A stretch of 64,000 nt of DNA from Nakamurella sp. A5-74 (GTDB taxonomy: Bacteria; Actinomycetota; Actinomycetes; Mycobacteriales; Nakamurellaceae), in assembly GCF_040438885.1 (NCBI RefSeq), contig NZ_CP159218.1:1240001-1304000 (forward strand). The letters run 5' to 3'. Made by a program: the position numbers and the translations under genes. Below the pieces are notes generated by a model. It had not been told where the DNA came from. It did not search any database and worked only from the letters and a program-made list of their open reading frames with translations. Every line of letters begins with the position of its first letter. The first letter of the stretch is position 1. Shown here piece after piece: positions 8,435 through 17,578 of the stretch.

Positions 8435-10651
8435 TCACAGCACGCTGACGACCTCCCCGGAGACCTCGTTGCCCGTCACCGACATCGTGATCGGTCCATT
8501 CCCGGAACCGCCTCCGCCGGTCAGCTTCAAGGTCATCGAATGCTCGCCGTCGGATGCCGCAAGAGCGTCGACCGTGCAGGTCCAGGTCGTCACGTCCTGC
8601 GGGGCACAGCCACTTGCCGCGCCCTCCGCTTCGACCTCGATGCCTGCGGGGAGCGTGACCCTGAGCTGCTGCGCCGGGATCTTGACGCCGGTGCGGTTGA
8701 CGAGGGTGAACGAAGAATCGACAGGAAGGGCGCCGACCAGGGTGACGACCCACGGCGCAGGTCCCCTCACCTCGACGTCCGGTTCCGGAGCCGGCGGGGC
8801 GCTGGTGGTCGGCTCGTCGCTGGTCGTCGTGGTCGTCGTGGTCGTCGTGGTCGTCGTGGTCGTCGTGGTGGTCGGCTCGTCGCTTGTCGTCGTGGTGGTC
8901 GGCTCGTCGCTTGTCGTCGTGGTCGTCGTGGTGGTGGTGGGATCGGGCGTCGAGTCGGTCGTCGGATCGGGTGCGCTGGTGGTCGAGGCGTCAGCCGTGG
9001 TCGGTGCAGGTGGGTTGGTGGGTGCTGCCATCGCCGTGGTTGCGGGAAAGGTGGCCGCCGAGGTCGACGTTCCGGGCGCCGTGGTTCCGGGCCGGGTCGT
9101 CCCCGGCACCGTGGTTGCCGGCACGGTGCTTGCCGGCACGGTGGTCCAGGGAGCCGTCGTTCCGGGCACGGTGGTCCCCGGCACGGTGGTCCCCGGCATG
9201 GTGGTCCCCGGCACCGTCCTCCCCGGGCCGGCAGGACCCGAGTGCTGCGTCGGCGCCACCGAGGCGAACAGCGGCGGCGTGTACTGACCCGGGGCCGGGG
9301 TCGGCCCGCCACTCCAGGTCGGGGTGGCGCCCTGCCCGGTCGTCCCGGTGTCGGCTCCAGTCGTGGAGCCGGCTGTCCAGCGCCCGAACACGGGAAAGCT
9401 GTCGGAGGGGAACGAGCCGGTGACCGTGGTCGCGGGGCCGCCGGCCACGCCAGGGATCACCGCAACGGTGGTGGGCATCCCGTCGAGACCGATGCTGGTC
9501 GAGGTGCTCACGCTGACCCGGGTCGGCAACCCGTTGACGCCGGTGGTGGTGATCGTCGCCCGGCCGGTGGTGCTGCCCGCGGGTGCGGTGGTCGCGAGGG
9601 AGCGGTCGGTCGCGGTGGAGGCGGTCACTTCGTCGGCCGTGGAGACCGCGCCCGCTGCAGGGTCGGTGGTCGCGGCCATCCGGTCGAGGGACGGGTCGAA
9701 CCCAGCGGCGGCCGATTCGTCGGACCCTGCTCCGGCTCGGAGCGCGGGTACCGATGCGGTGACGGCGATCAGCGCGACCGCGACCAGCACCAGCCGCATC
9801 GACCGGGGCCGAGCCGGTACTCGCGTCGCGACGAGCTCGCCGTCATCGTTGGCCCCCCGGGCGGCCTCGAGGTAAGGGATGCCCTGCTCGCCCAGGACGA
9901 CCACGGCGAGGGCGGGGGCCGGATCGTGGGTGAGGGTCGTGAGCATGCGCGCCGCCGTACGGCAACCGTCGCAGCCGGCGAGGTGTTCGTGCACGGACGC
10001 ATCTCTGCCGGCCGCATCCTCAGCGCCGACCGAGGGGCTGCTGATCGCGAGTTGCAGCCGGTCCAGAATCTGGGAGCAGGCCGGATCGTCGAGCTGGTGG
10101 ACCTGACCGGCCAGATAGCCGCGCACCAGACCCTCGCGGGAACGGGCGGCAAGGCCGGTGACGGTGGCGGTCCGCATGCCGAGCAGCGAGGCCACCCCCG
10201 CGTCGGTCTGCCCTTCGACGGCGGTGTGCCACAGCACGCTGCCCCACCGCTCGGGGAGGGCCAGGAACGACCGCCGGACGATGGGGTCGGCCTCGGTTCG
10301 GGTCGTCGACACCGCTGCGTCGCCCGCAGCCTCGTCGAGCTCGGCGGCGATAGCAGCCGGTGCAGCGGTCAGGACGGCGCGCAGGATCTGCAGCCGGAAG
10401 GCGCAGTCGGGCCCGCCCCCGCTCTCCAGCATGCGGCGCGTGTTGTCGAAGGCGCGCTCGGTCACGATGGCAGCCGTCTCGACCGATCCGGTCAGCAGCG
10501 TGGCCAACCGGAGCGCGGCGCCCTCGTGGCGTCGACGCAGGACAGCGAAGGCGGATCCGTCGCCGGCCCGGGCAGCGACGATCAGTTCCGGGTCGCCGGC
10601 GGTGGAGCGGGTGCTGGAACGAGCGCTGTCCGAACGGGAACCGTCGGTCAT
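8435..10651 (-). CDS. membrane-anchored ECF-sigma / anti-sigma / ectodomain fusion
   Basis: 738 residues from the ATG at 10651, which has a GGGAGG Shine-Dalgarno. Residues ~20-95 resemble ECF sigma region 2 (PELIVAARAGDGSAFAVL). Residues ~125-180 resemble region 4 with an HTH (LPERWGSVLWHTAVEGQTDAGVASLLG). H223, C227 and C230 form an HxxxCxxC site as in zf-HC2 anti-sigma domains. Residues ~285-304 are a membrane helix (MRLVLVAVALIAVTASVPAL). A long Thr/Pro-rich segment with VPGTT repeats and poly-Thr runs follows, then a C-terminal ~125-residue all-beta domain with two Cys. Topology should be N-terminus inside, ectodomain outside. Sigma-like proteins with membrane-bound C-terminal extensions are known in actinobacteria. 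No ligand or target promoter is evident. Confidence 0.8.
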   Translation of the reverse strand: MTDGSRSDSARSSTRSTAGDPELIVAARAGDGSAFAVLRRRHEGAALRLATLLTGSVETAAIVTERAFDNTRRMLESGGGPDCAFRLQILRAVLTAAPAAIAAELDEAAGDAAVSTTRTEADPIVRRSFLALPERWGSVLWHTAVEGQTDAGVASLLGMRTATVTGLAARSREGLVRGYLAGQVHQLDDPACSQILDRLQLAISSPSVGAEDAAGRDASVHEHLAGCDGCRTAARMLTTLTHDPAPALAVVVLGEQGIPYLEAARGANDDGELVATRVPARPRSMRLVLVAVALIAVTASVPALRAGAGSDESAAAGFDPSLDRMAATTDPAAGAVSTADEVTASTATDRSLATTAPAGSTTGRATITTTGVNGLPTRVSVSTSTSIGLDGMPTTVAVIPGVAGGPATTVTGSFPSDSFPVFGRWTAGSTTGADTGTTGQGATPTWSGGPTPAPGQYTPPLFASVAPTQHSGPAGPGRTVPGTTMPGTTVPGTTVPGTTAPWTTVPASTVPATTVPGTTRPGTTAPGTSTSAATFPATTAMAAPTNPPAPTTADASTTSAPDPTTDSTPDPTTTTTTTTTSDEPTTTTTSDEPTTTTTTTTTTTTTTTTTSDEPTTSAPPAPEPDVEVRGPAPWVVTLVGALPVDSSFTLVNRTGVKIPAQQLRVTLPAGIEVEAEGAASGCAPQDVTTWTCTVDALAASDGEHSMTLKLTGGGGSGNGPITMSVTGNEVSGEVVSVL
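8815..9235 (-). repeat. low-complexity Thr/Pro stalk repeats inside the sigma fusion gene
   Basis: Two blocks. About 8815-8940 is a run of Thr codons interrupted by SDEPTT units, and about 9075-9235 has roughly ten VPGTT-like pentapeptide units. Both lie in the extracellular stalk. On the opposite strand they read as long Val or Arg runs, which creates spurious open frames. The near-identical 6-15 bp units make copy number likely to vary between strains. Confidence 0.85.
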
Positions 10652-10879
10652 GATGATCTGCCTCCCGGTGCGAACGAGTGGCGAGCGAGCCGGCCCGTCC
10701 GTCGCGTCACGGCAGGTCAGCGGTTCCAATGATGATGCTGAGTGACCTGCACCGCAAAAACGTAGCCCACCAGGCTGACGCAGGCACGAAACTGTCACTC
10801 CCAGTACGGCTGTTCTGTCCGCTTCGCCGCAGTAGCGTCAAATAGTTCACCCGTACGGCCGATTAGAGGTGACCGTCCG

Positions 10880-11761
10880 TCAGCCAACGGCTCCGGTGAT
10901 CACGAATCCGGCGGCGGCCAGCGCGGCGTAGAGGAACTCGATGCGCCCGGTGGCTCCCAGCACGCCGATCAGCTCCGGTCCGCGCGCCCCCCGCAGCACC
11001 CGGCGGATCTGCGTGAGCATCAGCGGCACCACCAGCAGGGCGATCAGCACCCAGGGTCGCCGGAAGCCCACCACGGTGACGGCGACAGCGGCTCCCGTCA
11101 CCATCAGCGCGTAGAGGATCCGGCCGAGGCGATCGCCGGCGAGCACGGCGAGCGTGCGTTTGCCGGCGACGGTGTCGGTGGGGATGTCGCGGAGGTTGTT
11201 CGCCATCAGCAGGGCGCAGGCGAGCAGGCCGATACCCACCGACAGCGCGACGGATCCGAAGGAGATCCGGCCGGCCTGGACGTACGTGGTGCCGTTGACG
11301 GCGAGCAGGCCGAAGAAGACGAACACGAAGATCTCGCCGAGGCCGAGGTAGCCGTACGGGCGGGGACCGCCGGTGTAGAACCAGGCGGCCAGCACCGAGG
11401 CCGCGCCGGGGATCAGCAGCCACCAGCCGGACGTCGCCGCCAGTGCGATACCGGCGATCGCGGCCACGGCGAAGGCGAGGAAGGCGGCGCGCTTGACGAC
11501 GGCGGGCGCTGCGCGGCCGGAACCGACCAGTCGCATCGGACCGACCCGGTCGGCATCGGTACCGCGGATGCCGTCGGAGTAGTCGTTGGCGTAGTTCACG
11601 GCTACCTGCAGGGCCAGGCTCACCACCAGTGCGAGCAGCGCCTTCCACCAGAGGAACTCCCGGAGTGCGGCGGCGACGCCACTGCCGGCGAGCACCGGAG
11701 CGACGGCCGCTGGGAGGGTGCGCGGGCGCGCCGCGGAGAGCCAATCGGACGCAGTAGCCAC
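10880..11761 (-). CDS. menA: 1,4-dihydroxy-2-naphthoate polyprenyltransferase
   Basis: 293 residues, all membrane helices and short loops as in UbiA-superfamily prenyltransferases. The first Asp-rich motif is in NYANDYSDGIRGTDADR near residue 75, followed by GPMRLVGSGRA. The second is in the segment NNLRDIPTDTVAGKRTL near residue 190. It attaches the polyprenyl chain to DHNA in the cytoplasmic membrane, giving demethylmenaquinone. It is the last gene of a menB-menE-menA series with a 16-nt gap after menE. The GTG start has a TAGGGT box 6 nt upstream inside that gap, so an internal leaderless promoter may also serve it. Confidence 0.95.
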   Translation of the reverse strand: MATASDWLSAARPRTLPAAVAPVLAGSGVAAALREFLWWKALLALVVSLALQVAVNYANDYSDGIRGTDADRVGPMRLVGSGRAAPAVVKRAAFLAFAVAAIAGIALAATSGWWLLIPGAASVLAAWFYTGGPRPYGYLGLGEIFVFVFFGLLAVNGTTYVQAGRISFGSVALSVGIGLLACALLMANNLRDIPTDTVAGKRTLAVLAGDRLGRILYALMVTGAAVAVTVVGFRRPWVLIALLVVPLMLTQIRRVLRGARGPELIGVLGATGRIEFLYAALAAAGFVITGAVG

Positions 11762-11767
11762 CCGTCG

Positions 11768-11773
11768 ACCCTA
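11768..11773 (-). promoter_or_regulatory. TAGGGT -10 element before menA
   Basis: Minus-strand TAGGGT, 6 nt before the menA GTG, in the menE-menA gap. May be an internal promoter; could be chance. Confidence 0.35.
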
Positions 11774-11777
11774 ACGA

Positions 11778-12971
11778 TCACCCCCGGTCGACCGGGCGTC
11801 CGGCCGCAGAGGGTGGGTGGCCGGAAGCGGAGGGCAACCCGAGCAGCTCGCCGGCGAGAGCCGACGCGGCACGGCGGTCCGGTTTTCCGGGACCTCGGGT
11901 GGGCAACGCTGGGACGGTGCGGAACGTCCGCGGACGGTGCGCGGGAGGCGCACCACGCAGAGCTTCGGTGATCTGCTGCGGGTCCGGCACCGCGCCGGTG
12001 ACGAGAGCGACGATCCGTCGCCCCCACTCCGGATCAGGAACACCGACGACGATGACCTCCCCGATCCCGGCGATCCCCGCCAGCCGGTGCTCGACCGCCG
12101 CCGGCGGCACGTTGACGCCACCGGTGATGATCGTGTCGTCGGCCCTGCCCAGCACCGTCAGACGAGCAGAGGAGAGCTCGCCCAGGTCGTCGGTGACGAA
12201 TGTTCCGGGCACGGCGAAGGCGGCAGACGTCGGTTGACCGCGGTAGCCACGGGCCACCATCGGGCCCGTCAGGGTGACCCTGCCGTCCTCGGTCAGCCCG
12301 ACGGTGGTGATGTCCAGCGGTCGGCCGTCGTAGACACAGCCACCGCAGGTCTCGCTCATGCCGTAGGTGGTGACGACCGCGACACCGCGGGACCGGGCCC
12401 GGGACAACAGGTCCGGTGCGGTGGCTGCGCCACCGACGAGGACGCCGTCGAACCCGGCCAACGCGTCGGTGGCCGCCGGATGCCCGAGGATCCGGTGAAG
12501 CTGGGTCGGCACCAGCGAGACGTACCGTCTGCTGCCGTCCAGTCTCCGTGCCGATGCGATGAAACCCTCTGCGGTGAAGGAGGTTCGGGTGTCCATGGCC
12601 ACGAGCGCGGAGCCGGCGAGTCGGGATCGCAGCATCACCTGCAGGCCGGCGACGTGCCAGCCAGGCAGGGTCAGCAGCCAGCTTCCCGGTCCGCCGAGCT
12701 GTCGTTCGGTGGCAGCCGCGGACGCGCGGAGTGCCGATGCCTGCAGCAGCACCTGTTTGGCGGTCCCGGTGGATCCCGAGGTGCCCAGCACAACGACGGT
12801 CGGATCGTCGGCCGCGTCGTCACGGTCGTCGAGAACCTGTGCAGCAGCGGGGTTCTGCGGGCCGGTCGGTGCCACGGCGGGCCCACCTTCGAACGCTGCG
12901 AGCAGGGCAGGCAATGCGGTACCGGCGGTCCCGTCGGGTGGGATCGGCAGCTCGATCAGGGCTCGCGTCAT
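11778..12971 (-). CDS. menE: o-succinylbenzoate-CoA ligase
   Basis: 397 residues, within the short size seen for actinobacterial MenE. Adenylate-forming motifs: P-loop LGTSGSTGTAKQVLL near residue 65, the YGMSETCGG adenine motif, a hinge region LGRADDTIITGGVNV, and the C-terminal catalytic lysine in RGPGKPDRRA. It activates o-succinylbenzoate with ATP and CoA. The ATG at 12971 is preferred over the longer open frame, which runs into menB in another phase. It follows menB by 16 nt and precedes menA by 16 nt, so the three form one minus-strand operon. Confidence 0.93.
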   Translation of the reverse strand: MTRALIELPIPPDGTAGTALPALLAAFEGGPAVAPTGPQNPAAAQVLDDRDDAADDPTVVVLGTSGSTGTAKQVLLQASALRASAAATERQLGGPGSWLLTLPGWHVAGLQVMLRSRLAGSALVAMDTRTSFTAEGFIASARRLDGSRRYVSLVPTQLHRILGHPAATDALAGFDGVLVGGAATAPDLLSRARSRGVAVVTTYGMSETCGGCVYDGRPLDITTVGLTEDGRVTLTGPMVARGYRGQPTSAAFAVPGTFVTDDLGELSSARLTVLGRADDTIITGGVNVPPAAVEHRLAGIAGIGEVIVVGVPDPEWGRRIVALVTGAVPDPQQITEALRGAPPAHRPRTFRTVPALPTRGPGKPDRRAASALAGELLGLPSASGHPPSAAGRPVDRG

Positions 12972-12987
12972 TGCCGGGCTCCGGCGT

Positions 12988-13956
12988 TCAGGACGTCCAC
13001 GGTTCATCGGTGAAATCGGGAGACCGCTTCTGCAGGAAGGCATCTCGGCCCTCCACTGCCTCGTCCCTGCCGTACGCCATCCTGGTCGCCTCGCCGGCGA
13101 ACAGCTGCTGGCCCACGAGCCCGTCGTCGAGCAGGTTGAACGAGTACTTGAGCATCTTCTGCGCGGTCGGGGACTTGGCGGTGATCTTCGCCGCCCACTG
13201 CACGGCGACCTCCTCGAGGTCCGCATGGGGGACGACGGCGTTGACCGCGCCCATCGCGTGCATCTGCTCGGCGCTGTAGGTGTCACCGAGGAAGAAGATC
13301 TCCCTGGCGAACTTCTGTCCGACCATCTTGGCGAGGTAGGCCGAGCCGTAGCCGCCGTCGAAGGAGCCGACGTCGGCATCGGTCTGCTTGAACTGCGCGT
13401 GTTCGCGGCTGGCGATGGTCAGATCGCACGTCACGTGCAGCGAGTGGCCGCCACCGGCCGCCCAGCCGGGGACCACGCAGATGACGACCTTCGGCATGAA
13501 CCGGATCAGCCGCTGCACCTCCAGGATGTGCAGCCGTCCGGCTCGACCCTGCTGCACCGTCTCCGCAGTCTCCCCGTCGGCGTACCGGTAGCCGTCGCGG
13601 CCGCGGATGCGCTGGTCACCCCCGGAGCAGAACGCCCAGCCGCCGTCCTTCGGGCTCGGGCCGTTGCCCGTCAGCAGGACGCAGCCGACGCCGGGGTCCA
13701 GGCGGGCGTCCTCCAGTGCGGCGTACAGCTCGTCGACCGTCCCCGGCCGGAAGGCGTTGCGCACCTCGGGTCGGTCGAAGGCGATCCGGACCGTCGGCAG
13801 ATCGCCGTGGCTGCCGTCGGTGCGCTCGCCGACCTGACGGTGATAGGTGATGTCCGAGAAGGTGAAGCCCGCGACCGGTCGCCACCGCTCCGGCCGGAAC
13901 GGTTGCCGCTCCGCAGCGGCCGGATGCTCGGAGGTCTGCTGATGATGGTCGGCCAC
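12988..13956 (-). CDS. menB: 1,4-dihydroxy-2-naphthoyl-CoA synthase
   Basis: 322 residues of crotonase fold. Visible motifs are WAFCSGGDQRIRGRDGY (oxyanion and active-site loop), VVPGWAAGGGHSLHVTCDL near residue 150, and TDADVGSFDGGYGSAYLAK, all characteristic of MenB. The C-terminus ending FLQKRSPDFTDEPW is also typical. It cyclises o-succinylbenzoyl-CoA to DHNA-CoA. First gene of menB-menE-menA. The GTG start at 13956 has TAGTCT 6 nt upstream, and the gene diverges from recC across ~80 bp. Confidence 0.95.
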   Translation of the reverse strand: MADHHQQTSEHPAAAERQPFRPERWRPVAGFTFSDITYHRQVGERTDGSHGDLPTVRIAFDRPEVRNAFRPGTVDELYAALEDARLDPGVGCVLLTGNGPSPKDGGWAFCSGGDQRIRGRDGYRYADGETAETVQQGRAGRLHILEVQRLIRFMPKVVICVVPGWAAGGGHSLHVTCDLTIASREHAQFKQTDADVGSFDGGYGSAYLAKMVGQKFAREIFFLGDTYSAEQMHAMGAVNAVVPHADLEEVAVQWAAKITAKSPTAQKMLKYSFNLLDDGLVGQQLFAGEATRMAYGRDEAVEGRDAFLQKRSPDFTDEPWTS

Positions 13957-13962
13957 CCGGCC

Positions 13963-13968
13963 AGACTA
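13963..13968 (-). promoter_or_regulatory. TAGTCT -10 element before menB
   Basis: Minus-strand TAGTCT, 6 nt before the menB GTG. Probable leaderless promoter of the menB-menE-menA operon, in the gap shared with the divergent recC. Confidence 0.45.
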
Positions 13969-14035
13969 GGCTGTCGGACCCGGCACCTACGGTGCGGTGC
14001 AGGAGTGGACAGGACCGGAACGGACGGGGGACGGC

Positions 14036-17000
14036 ATGTCGCTGCAGCTGCATCGCGCACAGCGCAGCGATGCCTTGGTCCGTGCGTTGGCGGAGGTGCT
14101 GTCCGATCCGCTGCCGGATCCGATGACGGCCGAGGTGGTCGCGGTACCGGCGCAGGGGATCGAACGCTGGATCTCGCAACGGCTGTCCGCGATCCTCGGC
14201 GCGTCCGGTCCGGAGCACGCCGACGGCGTGAGTGCGAACATCGAGTTCCCCTCGCCGGCCCGGCTGGTGGCGAGCACCATCAGCCTCGCGTCCGGAGTCG
14301 CACCGCAGGACGACGAGTGGAACCCTGAGCGTCTGGTCTGGACGGTGCTGGCCGCGATCGACGACCACCTGGGCGCACCGGGGTTCGAGGCGTTGACCGA
14401 TCACCTCGGCGGGGTGGGATCCGTGCTGGATCAGGACGCGACGTTCGATCCGATCGCGCGGGCAACCGCTGTGCGTCGCGGTCGACGGCTAGGGGTCGCC
14501 CGTCGCCTGGCCGGGCTGTTCGACTCCTACAGCCGGTTCCGACCGAGCGTGCTGCAGGCGTGGGCTGCCGGGTACGACACCGATGGCTGTACCGACACCG
14601 GCGTGCCCACCGCAGGACCGGACGGCGTGCTGCTGGCAGCGGCCCGCAGCTGGCAACCGGTCTTGTTCCGGGCGGTGTCGGAGGCGCTGGCGCTGCCCAG
14701 TCCGGCACAGCGGTTGACGCAGGTCGTCGCGCGGCTCGCCGACGACCCGGGGGTCAGCCCGCTGCCGGCGCGGGTCGCCGTTTTCGGGGCGACCAGGCTC
14801 AGTGCGACCGAACTCGTCGTCATCGACGCGTTGGCGCTGCACCGGGACGTCCATCTGTACATCCCGCAGCCCTCGCCCCGACTGTGGACCAAGCTGGCAC
14901 AGCAGCGCACCGAGCGCGGCCTGACGCGGCGGCGTTCCGACCCCACCAGCGGTCTGCCGGAGCATCCACTGTTGCGGTCGCTGGGTCGCGACTCCCGCGA
15001 GCTGCAGTTGCGACTCTCCGCGGGGTCGGCGCCGATGATCGACCACCACCTGCACCTCGACCCGGCCGTGGCCGCCGGCTCGGCGCCCCCTACCGGGCTG
15101 ACCGCGCTGCAGCGGCTGCATCTCGACCTGGCCGACGACCGCCGGCCACCGGGGCCGGACGGCGCGCGCGACGAGCGGGCGGTGCTCGACCCCGGAGATG
15201 CGTCGATCCGGATCCACGCCTGCCACGGCCGCGACCGTCAGATCGAGGTGCTCCGCGACGTCCTGGTAGGCCTGCTCGCTGACGACGAGACCCTGCAGCC
15301 GCGGGACATCCTGGTGATGTGCCCGGACATCGAGCTGTACGCACCGCTGGTGCTCGCTGCCTTCGGCGTCGGCGATGCCGCCGTCCAACCGTCCTCGCAC
15401 CCGGGGACCGGGATCCGGGTGCGGCTGGCCGATCGTGCGCTGCGCAGGACGAATCCGGTGCTCGACGTGCTGGCCAGGATGCTCGAGCTCGCGGATTCCC
15501 GGATGACGGCGTCCGAGGTGCTCGACTTCGCCGCGTTGCAGCCGGTGCGGCGACGATTCTCCTTTGACGACGACGATCTGCTGCAGCTGCGCACCTGGGT
15601 TGCTGATGCCGGGATCCGTTGGGGCATCAACGAACCCGGGCGGGCCAGGTTCGCTCTCCCGGGCGTCTGGCAGAACACCTGGCGCCGGGGATTGATGCGG
15701 GTGCTGCTGGGTGTCGCGATGTCGGAGGACGTCCCACAGTTCGTCGGCCAGACCCTGCCGCTCGACGACGTCGACTCCTCGAGGATCTCCCTCGCCGGCA
15801 GGTTCGCCGAGCTCATCGACCGGTTGGCGCTGACCGCCGGTGCGCTCACCGGGGAGCAGTCGTTCTCCGCCTGGGTCGGAGCCCTCTCGACCGCGGTCGA
15901 CACGCTGACCGCCGTCAGCGGAAGTGATGCGTGGCAACAGGAACAGGCGCACAGGATGCTCCTGTCCGAGCTCGACCTGGCCGGCGACGGTGCGCGTCGT
16001 CCGCTGCGCCTGCAGGACATCCGTGCGGTACTCGCTGATGCCCTGCAGGGGCGTCCGACGCGCAGCAACTTTCGTACCGGTGAACTCACGATCTGCTCGA
16101 TGGTGCCGATGCGTTCGGTGCCGCACCGGGTGATCTGCCTGCTCGGGTTGGACGACGGCGAGTTCCCGCGGGCGGGACGGGTGGACGGGGACGACGTGCT
16201 CGCCGTCGATCCGGTCGTGGGGGAGCGCGACAGGACCAGCGAGGACCGTCAGCTGTTGCTGGACGCCGTCGATGCGGCCTCCGAGCACCTGGTGTTCCTG
16301 TACTCGGGAGCCGACCACCGCACCGGCGCCGAGCGCCCGCCCGCTGCCGCGCTGGGGGAAATTCTCGACGTCCTGGACGCCACGCTGCAGGACGGCGCAG
16401 GGGGCAGCGTGCGGGATCTGATCCACGTCCGACATCCGTTGCAGCCCTTCGATGACCGCAACTTCCTGCCCGACTCGGAACTGGTCGCTCCCCGGGCCGG
16501 CGCAGATGCCCGACCGTTCAGCTTCGACGCCTCAGCGCTCGAGGGAGCGACGGCTCTCAGGGCGTCGGCGCTGCACCTGCCGAGCATCGCCGGACTGTTG
16601 GTGCCGACAGCACTGCCCCCGCGCGAACACCGACCGGGCGACGTGGTCGAGGTGGACCAGCTGATCCGGTTCTTCGAGCAGCCGGCTGCCCGCTTCCTGG
16701 CGGAGCGTCTCGGACTCGACTCGAACTGGCGCGAGGACCCACCCGTCGACGAGCTCGAGACGGATCTGGACGGCCTGCAGAAGTGGGCGATCGGCGATCG
16801 GCTGGTCCGGCTGCAGCTGGACGGCATCGGACGGCAGGAGTCGATCGCAGCGGAGAACCGACGCGGTGTCCTCCCGGTGGGCGCACGGGCGGCCGAGGTG
16901 ATGCGCGAGGTGGCCGAGCTCGCTGATCCGGTGGTGGCGGCCGGACTCCGTCACCGGGCGGGCAGCCGCAGCATGGTCGACGTCTCGATCGGGCTGGAGG

Positions 17001-17578
17001 ACGGGCGCGCGCTGGTCGGCACCCTGGGCCCCGTGCACGGCGGTCGGCTGGTCACGGTCGGCTACTCGCGTCCGGGCCCGAAGCAGCGGCTGCGCAACTG
17101 GATCTCCGGGCTGGTACTGGCCGCCGCCGGCGCCCAGGACGACGGCGCCCCGGGTGGCGCCGTCTGGATCGGTCAGGGCAGACGTGGACAGCAGGCCGAG
17201 ACGGTCGTGGTCGCGCCCGACCCGGCGGGAGCCCGCGGACAGCTCGTCGACCTGCTCGCCATCCGCGATCTGGGGATGCGGGTCCCGCTGCCGGTGACGC
17301 CGAGGTTGGGGTGGGCCTATGCAGAGAAGCGGATCCGGTTCGGGGTCGACCAGGACACCGCCTGGCAGATCGCCGACACCCTGTGGTCCCGTGACAAGTA
17401 CCGGCCGGAGCGCACCGAAGCCGCGCACCGGATGTGTTGGCAGGCAGCGGAACTCGCCGATATCGCGGACCTGCCCGGCATCGCCGCTCTGCCGAACCCC
17501 GGGGCGGAACGGACGATGCTGGGCAACCTCGCGATGCAGATCTGGTCGTCGGTGGTCCGCGACGAGGTGGACCGGTGA
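14036..17578 (+). CDS. recC: exodeoxyribonuclease V subunit gamma
   Basis: 1180 residues, starting MSLQLHRAQRSDALV at 14036 with a GGGGGA ribosome site; a short in-frame extension to 13997 is less likely. It shows the inactivated SF1 helicase layout of RecC: an N-terminal MTAEVVAVPAQGIERWISQRL segment, a central HACHGRDRQIEVLRDVL motif, CSMVPMRSVPHRVICLLGLDDGEFPR near residue 700, and a degenerate nuclease-like C-terminus. In RecBCD, RecC splits the duplex and scans for the Chi-type signal. Its stop overlaps the recB GTG by 3 nt (GTGA), giving tight coupling. Confidence 0.95.
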   Translation: MSLQLHRAQRSDALVRALAEVLSDPLPDPMTAEVVAVPAQGIERWISQRLSAILGASGPEHADGVSANIEFPSPARLVASTISLASGVAPQDDEWNPERLVWTVLAAIDDHLGAPGFEALTDHLGGVGSVLDQDATFDPIARATAVRRGRRLGVARRLAGLFDSYSRFRPSVLQAWAAGYDTDGCTDTGVPTAGPDGVLLAAARSWQPVLFRAVSEALALPSPAQRLTQVVARLADDPGVSPLPARVAVFGATRLSATELVVIDALALHRDVHLYIPQPSPRLWTKLAQQRTERGLTRRRSDPTSGLPEHPLLRSLGRDSRELQLRLSAGSAPMIDHHLHLDPAVAAGSAPPTGLTALQRLHLDLADDRRPPGPDGARDERAVLDPGDASIRIHACHGRDRQIEVLRDVLVGLLADDETLQPRDILVMCPDIELYAPLVLAAFGVGDAAVQPSSHPGTGIRVRLADRALRRTNPVLDVLARMLELADSRMTASEVLDFAALQPVRRRFSFDDDDLLQLRTWVADAGIRWGINEPGRARFALPGVWQNTWRRGLMRVLLGVAMSEDVPQFVGQTLPLDDVDSSRISLAGRFAELIDRLALTAGALTGEQSFSAWVGALSTAVDTLTAVSGSDAWQQEQAHRMLLSELDLAGDGARRPLRLQDIRAVLADALQGRPTRSNFRTGELTICSMVPMRSVPHRVICLLGLDDGEFPRAGRVDGDDVLAVDPVVGERDRTSEDRQLLLDAVDAASEHLVFLYSGADHRTGAERPPAAALGEILDVLDATLQDGAGGSVRDLIHVRHPLQPFDDRNFLPDSELVAPRAGADARPFSFDASALEGATALRASALHLPSIAGLLVPTALPPREHRPGDVVEVDQLIRFFEQPAARFLAERLGLDSNWREDPPVDELETDLDGLQKWAIGDRLVRLQLDGIGRQESIAAENRRGVLPVGARAAEVMREVAELADPVVAAGLRHRAGSRSMVDVSIGLEDGRALVGTLGPVHGGRLVTVGYSRPGPKQRLRNWISGLVLAAAGAQDDGAPGGAVWIGQGRRGQQAETVVVAPDPAGARGQLVDLLAIRDLGMRVPLPVTPRLGWAYAEKRIRFGVDQDTAWQIADTLWSRDKYRPERTEAAHRMCWQAAELADIADLPGIAALPNPGAERTMLGNLAMQIWSSVVRDEVDR

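Noticed and set aside
7863-9287. 474-residue plus-strand frame with long Val runs
   Set aside because: Antisense of the poly-Thr stalk of the sigma fusion and of the end of the PLP decarboxylase; repeats alone keep it open.
8540-10732. 730-residue plus-strand frame rich in Arg and Gly
   Set aside because: Antisense of the sigma/anti-sigma fusion; high G/C content removes stops, composition is not protein-like.
14489-16435. 648-residue minus-strand frame
   Set aside because: Antisense of recC with shadow composition.
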